Source: Actinomycetales bacterium (GTDB lineage: Bacteria; Actinomycetota; Actinomycetes; Actinomycetales; Actinomycetaceae). From it: a stretch of 8,265 bases of DNA. Shown one piece after another: positions 1 to 7,100 of the stretch. Made by a program: the position numbers and the translations under genes. The stretch's first letter is position 1. Every line of letters begins with the position of its first letter. The DNA is taken from the NCBI GenBank assembly GCA_022838965.1, contig JALHDK010000179.1, positions 1 to 8,265 on the forward strand. The letters run 5' to 3'. The notes beneath the pieces were generated by a model. It saw only the letters and a list, made by a program, of their open reading frames with translations. It was not told the DNA's origin and searched no databases.

Positions 1-736
1 GCTCCGCGCGCCGACCCTGCTGCGTCCCGATGATCGCCAGCTGTCCACCCACCGCCAGCGAGCCCAGATTCGCCGCCAGGCCACCCCCGCCGAGCACGTC
101 CAGGATGACGTTCACGCCCCAGCCCTCGGTGGCCGCCACCACCGCCGCCGGGACGTCGCCGTTGTAGTTGATGACGACGTCGGCGCCGAGCTCCCGGCAC
201 CGCTCCCCCTTGGCCTCGCTGCCGACCGTCGCGAGCACCCGGGCGCCGAGGGCCTTGGCCAACTGGATCGCGACATGGCCGACCCCGCCCGACCCCCCGT
301 GAATCAGGACGGACTGGCCCTTGCGGAGGCCGCAGAGCCCGACGAGGTTGTACCACGCGGTGCACAGCGCCTCGGGCAGGGCGGCGGCGCGCACGAAGTC
401 GGCGCCGCCCCCGGCGGCGTCGTCGAGGACGAAGAGCTGGGTCTCCGGCGCGGTGACGTACTCCGCGTACCCGCCGCCGTCGAGGAGCGCGGCAACGGGA
501 CGACCGAGGAGCGCCCGGTCAACGTCCAGGCCGACGTCGACGACGACACCGGCGCACTCGAGCCCCAGGATCGGGGAGTGACCCTTCGGGGGTGGGTAGG
601 CGCCCGCGGCCTGGTGCAGGTCCGCCCGGTTCACGCCGGCGGTCACCACGCGGATGAGCACCTCGTCCGAGGCGGGCGTGGGGATGGGGAGGTCGGCGGG
701 AACGAGGGTGTAGTTCCGGACGTCGATCGCACGCAT
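1..736 (-). CDS. Zinc-independent NAD(P)H:quinone oxidoreductase (PIG3/Qor-like MDR family), 3' end outside the window
   Basis: The 245 visible codons encode most of a medium-chain dehydrogenase/reductase of the quinone oxidoreductase type, a cytoplasmic enzyme that uses NAD(P)H to reduce quinones or enones. A GroES-like N-terminal domain carries AGVNRADL (residues 33-40), YPPP (47-50) and LGLECAG (57-63). The Rossmann domain carries the dinucleotide-binding HGGSGGVG (146-153), then IQLAKALGARV (157-167), LGADVVINY (183-191) and LDVLGG (212-217). No structural zinc cysteine cluster is visible, which fits the zinc-free branch. The family is usually about 320-330 residues, so roughly 80 are missing beyond the left edge. 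The ATG at 734-736 gives the typical MRAI opening, but the N-terminus is a little shorter than usual and no purine-rich ribosome binding site precedes it, so the message may be leaderless. It follows the lipoprotein gene after about 77 nt if that gene's stop is at 814. The exact substrate cannot be told. Confidence 0.93.
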   Translation of the reverse strand, partial: MRAIDVRNYTLVPADLPIPTPASDEVLIRVVTAGVNRADLHQAAGAYPPPKGHSPILGLECAGVVVDVGLDVDRALLGRPVAALLDGGGYAEYVTAPETQLFVLDDAAGGGADFVRAAALPEALCTAWYNLVGLCGLRKGQSVLIHGGSGGVGHVAIQLAKALGARVLATVGSEAKGERCRELGADVVINYNGDVPAAVVAATEGWGVNVILDVLGGGGLAANLGSLAVGGQLAIIGTQQGRRAE

Positions 737-842
737 GGGGATATGGTGCCGCCCACCGCCTGCCTCGCGCGAGCGGCTGTGGACGGATGGACGTGTGAGA
801 TGAGCGATGTGGATCATGAGACCGTCGCCGCGTTGCGCTCCG
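519..842 (-). other. Probable out-of-frame extension of the beta-helix lipoprotein
   Basis: From codon 840-842 onward the lipoprotein frame loses all beta-helix character and becomes rich in Arg, Pro and His until a stop at 519. Positions 519-736 are also the start of the oxidoreductase in a different frame, and that frame matches its family well. These last roughly 107 codons are therefore most simply read as translation in the wrong frame rather than a real domain. Confidence 0.75.
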
Positions 843-2045
843 GGTGGGCGGGCCGCTGCCGTCCAGCTGGACGCCGATCGCACCGCCGGTGATGCTGGTG
901 GCGAGCACGGTGGGGGTGGCGGATCCGGTGGCGGCCAGACCGATGGTGTTGCCGCTGAGGGTTGAGCGGGCCACCGAGCCGCTCGCCTCGTCCAGGAAGA
1001 GGATCCCGACCTCGCCGTTGTCCGCGACCGTGGTGGACTCGATGCTGACCCGGTGCCCGCCGGCGATGACGATGCCGGCCCACTCGTTGGCGTCGACCAC
1101 GGAGTCCGTCACCTCGAGCGTCGTGCCCCGCCCGGACCCGGCGGACCCCTCGGCGGACATGTGCACCCCGGCCCCGCCGGCGCCGTCGCCGGCACGCCGG
1201 GTTGCCCCGGTCACGCGCACGCCGGTGAGTGCCACGGACGCGGTGGGGCCCGCGACGAGGCCGGAGGCGGGGACGGCTGGGTCGAGGGCGAGGGTCAGGT
1301 CCGTCATCTCCACGAGGCCGCCGGTTGCCACGATGATCGCCGCGTCGGGCGCCGTGGACACCAGGGTGTTGGCGTCCCGGCCCTGGCCGCGGATGTGGAG
1401 CCCGCCGAGCAGGACGACCGTGGAGTCGAGGGTGATCGTGCCGGCGGGCAGTGTGATCGTGGAGCCGGCGGCCGCCTCGGCGACGGCGCGCAGGAACTCC
1501 TCCGCGTTCGAAGCCACGTACTCCCGGGGTTGGGCACCCGCCTCCCCCAGAACCGAGGCGGTGACCCGGCGCCACACGGCGGTGGCGATCGGGCCCCGCG
1601 GCTCGATGGCGCCGAGCCCCTCCCGGACGTTCCCCGTGAATGTGCGCTGGTCACACCCCAGGCGTTGCACCACGCGCTGGGCGGCCGCGACCGCGGAGGC
1701 GAGGTCCTCGGCCGTGGCGTCCGGCGCGGCATCCGTCCCAGGCGCGGCAGCGGCATCCGGCGCGGCATCCGTCCCAGGCGCGGCAGCGGCATCCGGCGCG
1801 GCATCTGTCCCGGGCGCGGCAGCCGCGTTTCCGGTCCCCTCGCCCGCAGGATCCGCATACCCCGCCACCAGCCGCTCCACTGCCGCGACCACCCTGGCCG
1901 CCGCCTCGTCGCAGGAGCGCTCCCGCACCCCGACACTGCTGCTCGCCGGCGGCGCGGTGGTCTCCGGGGTGGTGGGCGCAGCCGTGCAGGCGGCGAGGAG
2001 GGCCAGGCCCACCCCGGCAACCAGCATGCGTGCGGCGTGGATCAC
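519..2045 (-). CDS. Surface lipoprotein with parallel beta-helix domain; C-terminus probably frameshifted (natural stop likely at 814)
   Basis: The product is predicted to be an exported lipoprotein. GTG at 2043-2045 is preferred because GGGAGG lies 9 nt upstream and it starts a compact signal peptide, IHAARMLVAGVGLALLAAC, with lipobox LAAC and Cys20. The frame also opens at ATG 2240, but that would bury the signal peptide. A Thr/Pro/Ala linker follows, then a helical module bounded by Cys45 and Cys131 that contains three 12-residue repeats (about 74-109). Residues about 190-401 form a right-handed parallel beta-helix, with motifs such as VVDANEWAGIVIAGG and VADNGEVGILFLDEASG. Such folds often bind or cleave polysaccharides, but I see no catalytic motif. 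After residue 401 the frame becomes arginine- and proline-rich and overlaps the oxidoreductase by 218 bp in another frame. One missing base near 840-843 would restore an ending like PPTxERNAATVS with stop 814-816, giving about 410 residues. The lipoprotein call is strong; the 3' end as read is doubtful. Confidence 0.82.
   Translation of the reverse strand: MIHAARMLVAGVGLALLAACTAAPTTPETTAPPASSSVGVRERSCDEAAARVVAAVERLVAGYADPAGEGTGNAAAAPGTDAAPDAAAAPGTDAAPDAAAAPGTDAAPDATAEDLASAVAAAQRVVQRLGCDQRTFTGNVREGLGAIEPRGPIATAVWRRVTASVLGEAGAQPREYVASNAEEFLRAVAEAAAGSTITLPAGTITLDSTVVLLGGLHIRGQGRDANTLVSTAPDAAIIVATGGLVEMTDLTLALDPAVPASGLVAGPTASVALTGVRVTGATRRAGDGAGGAGVHMSAEGSAGSGRGTTLEVTDSVVDANEWAGIVIAGGHRVSIESTTVADNGEVGILFLDEASGSVARSTLSGNTIGLAATGSATPTVLATSITGGAIGVQLDGSGPPTRSATRRRSHDPHRSSHTSIRPQPLARGRRWAAPYPHACDRRPELHPRSRRPPHPHARLGRGAHPRGDRRREPGGPAPGRGRLPTPEGSLPDPGARVRRCRRRRRPGR
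1720..1827 (-). repeat. Three 36-bp tandem repeats inside the lipoprotein gene
   Basis: The units are 1720-1755, 1756-1791 and 1792-1827. The first two are identical and the third differs at four positions. Each encodes 12 residues of the form AAAAPGTDAAPD, so changes in copy number keep the frame. The array lies between Cys45 and Cys131, as an insert in the helical module ahead of the beta-helix. Confidence 0.95.
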
Positions 2046-2054
2046 AGCCGCGAG

Positions 2055-2060
2055 CCTCCC
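2055..2060 (-). promoter_or_regulatory. Ribosome binding site GGGAGG for the lipoprotein gene
   Basis: GGGAGG on the minus strand is separated by 9 nt from the GTG at 2043-2045. It decides the start: the ATG at 2025-2027 has no purine-rich stretch in front of it, and the upstream ATG at 2238-2240 would put about 65 residues ahead of the signal peptide. Confidence 0.7.
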
Positions 2061-2169
2061 GCGCCGGTCCCGCGGTGACGGTCCGGCGTGCGCGGATGGC
2101 AACTGGGTGAGGTCATACCGCCGAACGACGTGAGTCTGGTTCCCCTCCGTATCCAGCCTCACGTCCCCC

Positions 2170-2182
2170 GAACGGAGCGTTC
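2170..2182. promoter_or_regulatory. 13-bp inverted repeat GAACG-GAG-CGTTC in the lipoprotein upstream region
   Basis: Two perfect 5-bp arms flank a 3-bp centre, about 125 nt before the lipoprotein start, in a gap of about 200 bp (2046-2247) with no convincing gene. It could be an operator. It resembles a LexA-type GAAC-N4-GTTC box but has five central bases instead of four. I found no clear -10/-35 pair or rho-independent terminator in this gap. Confidence 0.25.
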
Positions 2183-2247
2183 CCCTCCTGCACCGCTGGG
2201 TGCCGGGCACGCGAACGCCCGATTCTGTTGACGGCCGCATCCTTCCG

Positions 2248-4146
2248 TCACACCGCGACGAGATCGAACGTGGTGCGACGCCTGCCCGGCGGGGCCGATT
2301 CCACGGCTCCGGGGTTCCCTTCGGGAGCCTCTTCGAGGGTCGTCACCTCGGCACTCGCCTCGGCACTCACCTCGGCACCGCCGAGCGGGAGCTGGGTGCT
2401 GGTGGCGGGAGTGCTCTCGGCGCTGGTTGTCACCGACGTCGACGTGCTCGCCGCGCTCGTCGCGGCCGTACCCCCCTCGTTGTCCGTGATGGAACCGGTC
2501 GCGCTCATCTGGGCGCCGAGGGTGTAGCCGGTGCCGGCCTTGAGCGTCATGGTGACCGACTCCACGGGCTCGACCGTGGTGTCATCGATCGGCGTGATGA
2601 GGATCGTCAGCGTCGCCTGACCCGCCGCGAAGGTCACCGTGGTCTTGCCCAGCACGCCCCCACCCACCGCCTCGGCGGTGAAGTCCTTGCCCAGCTTTGC
2701 CGTGCCGAACCAGCTGTAGCCCACCACGAGCGACTTCGAGATGTCCCCGGTCCGCGTGAGGGTGAAGGTGATGGTGTCCGCCACCTGGCTCTTCGTGGTC
2801 TCCGCGCCGGTGGGGTCGGTCGCCGTGATGCTCACCACGGGCAGGGTCGGTGCGACGTCGTTGTCGCTGATGGTCCCGCTCGCGGACGTCTGGGAACCGA
2901 GCACGTATCCGGTGCCGGCCAGCACGCTCAGCACCACGGTCTCGGTCGCCTCCACGACGGCGTCGTCCCCCGGCGTCACCGTCACGACGGCGCTCGTCAC
3001 CCCGGCCGCGAGCGTCAGCGACTTCCGGTCGGTCGACAGCGAGCCGCCCGTCACGCTGACGGTGTAGTCGGTGCCGAGTACGGCGGTGCCGGTCCACGCG
3101 AGCGCGATGACCACCTGGGCGGACGCGTCGCCGACGCGCGCAACCGTGAACACCACGGGATCACTGCCCGTCTCGGCGCCCGCACCATCCGTCACCACCA
3201 CGCCAACGGTGCTGGTCACAGGAGCGGTGTCGTCCGAGACGATCTCAGCGATCGCGCTCGACGGCGCACCAACCGCATACCCCACCCCGGCCACGACGGC
3301 GAGCACCACGGCCTCGGCGGCCTCGGCGACGACGTCGTCGATCGGCGTGACGGTGAGCGTCACGGCGGCCACTCCGGGGTCGAACGTCACGGTGCCGCCG
3401 CCGGCCGCGAGCGTCCCACCAACAGCGCCCGCGGTGTAGTCAACGCCGTAGGTCGCCGTGCCGGACCATGCCAGGGTGACGGCCAGCGCACCCTGGGTCA
3501 GCGACCTGGTCACCACGAACGTGATCGTGTCGGGGCCGGCTTCGGCGCCGTTCGCGTCGGTGGCCACGACGGTGACGGCGGGCAGTGGGGTGGTGATCGT
3601 GACGGTCTGGAGGCCGGTGGTGACGTTCCCGGACGGGTCGGTGGCGGTCCAGGTGATGGTGGTGGTGCCGAGCGGGAACACCAGGCCGGCGGGGATCCCG
3701 CTGCTGGTCACCGTCACGGAGCCGGAGTTGTCGGTCGCGGTGGCGGTGCCGAGCTCGGCGGCCGTGAGGGTGGCGGAGGTCTGCCCCGTCGGGATCTCGC
3801 GCGCCACGTTCGGGGGGACCACGAGCACGGGACGCTCGGCGTCGACGATCGTGACGCGCTGCGTCCCGAACGTCACGTTGCCGAACACGTCCCGGGCGGT
3901 CCAGGTGATGGTGGTGACGCCGATCGGGAAGATGTTGCCCGCCGGCACCCCCTCCCGCGTGACGACGACGCCCTCCACGTTGTCCGTGGCGGTGGCCGTG
4001 CCGATGGTCGAGTCGCTCACGAAGGCGGTGGGCTGGCCGGGGTCGGTGTTCCGGGTGACGTCCCTCGGGACGGTGAGGACCGGCGGGTACGGGTCGATGA
4101 CGTTGATGAAGTGGGTGCCGACGAAGACGCGGACGTCGTCGAACAC
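2248..4146 (-). CDS. HYR and Calx-beta multidomain surface protein; probably the 3' part of the RTX gene upstream
   Basis: The frame begins abruptly with FDDVRVFVG, the closing strand of a concanavalin-like domain whose body lies in the other frame upstream. It has no signal peptide and no evident ribosome binding site, so the GTG at 4144-4146 is a nominal start. Domains: HYR 1 at residues 19-102 and HYR 2 at 104-186, sharing GTATATDN and TTITWTA; Calx-beta 1 at about 190-306, 2 at 313-430 and 3 at 436-557, with WxGTAxxGxDYT-like strands, acidic EAxExV segments and closing SDD, SDND and TDNE calcium-type loops. HYR and Calx-beta domains are immunoglobulin-like modules common in adhesins, and Calx-beta binds calcium in some proteins. 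The last 75 residues are Ser/Thr/Ala/Glu-rich and end in TTFDLVAV. There is no LPXTG motif or membrane anchor. The domain assignment is firm; its status as a separate gene is doubtful. Confidence 0.85.
   Translation of the reverse strand: MFDDVRVFVGTHFINVIDPYPPVLTVPRDVTRNTDPGQPTAFVSDSTIGTATATDNVEGVVVTREGVPAGNIFPIGVTTITWTARDVFGNVTFGTQRVTIVDAERPVLVVPPNVAREIPTGQTSATLTAAELGTATATDNSGSVTVTSSGIPAGLVFPLGTTTITWTATDPSGNVTTGLQTVTITTPLPAVTVVATDANGAEAGPDTITFVVTRSLTQGALAVTLAWSGTATYGVDYTAGAVGGTLAAGGGTVTFDPGVAAVTLTVTPIDDVVAEAAEAVVLAVVAGVGYAVGAPSSAIAEIVSDDTAPVTSTVGVVVTDGAGAETGSDPVVFTVARVGDASAQVVIALAWTGTAVLGTDYTVSVTGGSLSTDRKSLTLAAGVTSAVVTVTPGDDAVVEATETVVLSVLAGTGYVLGSQTSASGTISDNDVAPTLPVVSITATDPTGAETTKSQVADTITFTLTRTGDISKSLVVGYSWFGTAKLGKDFTAEAVGGGVLGKTTVTFAAGQATLTILITPIDDTTVEPVESVTMTLKAGTGYTLGAQMSATGSITDNEGGTAATSAASTSTSVTTSAESTPATSTQLPLGGAEVSAEASAEVTTLEEAPEGNPGAVESAPPGRRRTTFDLVAV
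2346..2381 (-). repeat. Short 12-bp period repeat in the acidic tail
   Basis: A core of nine bases, CCTCGGCAC on the plus strand, recurs at 2346, 2358 and 2370. On the minus strand it encodes the alternating Ser-Ala-Glu stretch AEVSAEASAEV in the C-terminal low-complexity tail. It is in frame and probably arose by slippage. Confidence 0.7.
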
Positions 4147-7100
4147 CGTGGTCCCGGCGCCGTGACCGTGGCGCCCTCGAGGACGAGCTGGAGCGCTCCG
4201 GTGAGAGTGGTGGGGAAGAGGGCGTCCGCGATCCAGCGGCCCCGGATCATGTGGCCGATCGTCACCGTGCCGGCCTGGAAGGTCACGTACTTGAAGTCGT
4301 CCGCGGCGTAGTGGTCGAAGACGAGGCCGCCGGTCCCGGACCCGCTGATGACCGCCGCGAGCTCCAGGTAGGTGTCACCAGCGACCCGGGCGGGCAGGCC
4401 GGCGATGAGGCTGATCGCGCTGCCGGCTGCGGGAGCTGTGCCCGCGTAGCCGCCGCCGGCGGCGGACCAGGCGCTGGGGTCGCCGGTGAACTGGAGGGCG
4501 AGCGTGTCGTCGGCGAAGTCCTCGGTCTCGTCGAAGGTCTCCTGCGGCGGCAGGACGCTCACGGCGAAGTTGTCGAACGCGCCGCGCGAGTTGTCCGAAC
4601 CGACGCCGACAAGGCCGAGGTTGATGCCGAACGCCTCACCGTCGATGATCCAGGGGGCGAACTGGTAGCTCACCTTGGGGACGCCGTCGACGTACACGGT
4701 GACGAGGAGCCCGCTCACGACGACCAGCACCTCGTAGTAGCGGCCCTGCTTGACGAGCATCGACACCTGCGTGTCGTAGAGCCACCCGGTGGCGGTGCGG
4801 TGGCCGATCACCACCTTGTTGGTGGAGGCGTCGAGACCGGCGAACTTGAAGTCCGTGGGGGACATGTAGTCGAAGATCAGGAACGCGTTGGCCTTCCAGC
4901 CGGCGAGCGGCTTGAGCGCCGAGACGGCCGAGCGGATCTCGTAATAGGTGGGCAGGGCCTGGTCGAGGTAGAACACGGCGGAGGCATCCTGGCCGAGCGA
5001 GTCGGCGGCCACGGTGAGGACGGCGCCGGTCACCTCCCACACGCCGCTGTCCGGGGCGAAGCCGGTGAGGGTGCCGTCGTTGAAGTTCGCGCTGCGCAGC
5101 ACGTCGCGGCGGCCGCCCGGGATGTTGCCCGCCTGCGGGTCCGCCGGGGCGCCGGACTGGTCACGCCAGATCGCGCCGTCGCGCGGCGTGACGAGGCCGA
5201 TCTCGCCACCGGGCTCGCCGTTGCGGGCGGCGTCGAGGGAGCCCTCGTCGAGCGCGCGGGTCGGGTCCGCGCCCTGCGCGGCGGAGAGCACGTACAGGAA
5301 CCTGTCCAGGGCGGGCGGCCGCTGCCGGGACACGGTGGCGATGCCGAACGGGGCGAACGGCACGATGTAGGAGTTGAACTCGCCGATCCAGTCGATCAAC
5401 CGGTCGCCCCCGGTGTTGCCGATCAGCACGTCGCGCCCGGCGCCGCCGTAGGCGCGGTCCTCGAACATCGGGTGGGTCTCGGGCACGTCGTTGAGCGAGC
5501 CGTTGGTGGTGAGCACGTCGTCGGCCTGGAGGAGGTCGTTGCCCCAGCCACCCCACAGGGTGTCGTGCCCGGTGCCGCCGACGATCCAGTCGTTGCCGAG
5601 GTCACCGAAGAGGACGTCGTTGCCGTCGGTGCGCTGGATGCCGGTGCCGGTGCAGGTGCCGTTCGGGAGGAAGGACGTGCAGCCGGAGAACTCGTAGCCC
5701 TCGTCGGTGGTGTTGGTGAGGAAGAACGTGAAGGTGTAGTCCGCGATCGGTGCGCTCGCGGTGCAGGTGTGGCCGCTCGGCGAGTAGCCGGTGCAGGTCC
5801 AGACCTCGCCGAGGTCGTTGAAGCGGATCTCGCGGCGGGGCTCGTACTCGTCGTAGAGGTCGAACTCTCCGGCCCGCTGGGTGCGGTCGTAGTGCCAGCC
5901 GTCCGGGTCCTCGGGGTTGTAGCGCAGCACGTCGCCGGGGTTCACGGGGTGGCCGAAGTCGATGCGGACGATGCCGACGACGGCGCCATCGCCGCTGTAG
6001 TCACGCGCCCAGCCCTCGACGAGCGCCTCCGCCCCGGACAGGGCGTCGTCGCCGGAGCCGCCGTGGATCGCGTCGTTGCCGAGGCCGCCGAAGACGATGT
6101 CGTCATAGCCGCCCGCGGGACGGTACAGCTCGGCGCCGGCCGGGTCGACGTTGAACGGCGTCAGGTTGACGGTCTTCTTCAGCACGCCGCCGACGTTGAT
6201 GGTCTCCTTCTGGACCTGACCCGGCGTGTAGATGACCTCATTGAGCACGTCGCCGTTCGCGGCCCGCGTGTCCGGGTCCTTCGCCTTCAGGGCCGCGATG
6301 CCGTACAGCGGCTCGCCGTACACCGAGCTGTTGCGCGACGTCGAGATGCGGCCGTCGTCGCCGATGACGGCGTCGTCACCGGTGCCGCCGGAGATCCAGT
6401 CGTTGCCGTACCCGCCGACGATGTCGTCGTCCTGGCCGTCGCCGTAGAGGACGTCGTCGCCCCGCATGCCGTAGATCCAGTCGTCCCCGGCTTCGCCGTG
6501 AATCTCGTCCGCCTCGCCGCGGTCGGAGGCCGCCGACGCCGGAGCGTACGCCGGGCCGCCGAGGGTGTAGTCGAGGAACTCGACCGCCCGCGGGATGAGG
6601 CGCAGGCCGCCGGGGTTGTAGGCCGGGTCGTCGTAGTTGAACGTGAGGTACGCGTTCGGGGCCTGCGGGGTGCCGTTGCTGCCGACCAGCCGGAAGATCT
6701 GGGCGTTGTCACCGGCGATGGCGTCGGCGTCCCGGGCGTGGCCGGTCGGCAGGGTGATGATCGTGTCCGCCGGGTAGATGGTGGTCAGCGTGGCGGCGCC
6801 GATGTTGTTGCGGTCGATGGCGGTGCCGGCGCCGCCGAAGATCATGTCCGCACCGGCGGGCCGCAGCTCAGGGCTGGTGAGCCCGTAGAGGTCGGAGTTG
6901 TCGCCGATAATGTCGTCCTGGCCGAGGCCGCCGAAGATCGTGTCGCTGCCGCCACCGCCCTCGATGTAGTCGTCGCCGTCGCCGGAGTGGTCGTCCGCAG
7001 GCCGGCCGGTGACAGGATCGGCGTCGCGGTGCGCCGGGTTGACGCAGAGGGTGTCGTCCGGGTCACTCGTGCAGCCACGCCACGCCCCCACCCGGGTGCC

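Noticed and set aside
764..773. 10-bp palindrome CTCGCGCGAG before the oxidoreductase as an operator
   Set aside because: Such short G/C palindromes are expected by chance at this base composition, and no promoter could be placed around it.
275..892. A 205-codon plus-strand frame over the oxidoreductase
   Set aside because: The minus strand carries an unmistakable quinone oxidoreductase here, including the GGSGGVG nucleotide-binding motif.
844..2133. A 429-codon plus-strand frame and a 341-codon one overlapping it
   Set aside because: Both are antisense to the lipoprotein with its signal peptide and beta-helix, and both show low-complexity Ala/Pro/Arg composition.
2170..2182. LexA/SOS box
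   Set aside because: The spacing between GAAC and GTTC is five bases rather than four, and the neighbouring genes have no link to DNA repair.
2046..2240. Upstream ATG at 2240 as the lipoprotein start
   Set aside because: It would place about 65 polar residues before the signal peptide; the GTG at 2045 has a well-spaced GGGAGG.
2225..2250. Hairpin terminator after the Calx-beta stop codon
   Set aside because: The possible GACGG/CCGTC stem has only 5 bp with a long loop and no T-run follows.
2200..4311. A 703-codon open frame on the plus strand
   Set aside because: It is antisense to the clear HYR and Calx-beta domains, rich in Arg, Gly, His and Asp, and has no recognisable domain; long antisense frames are expected in such GC-rich DNA.
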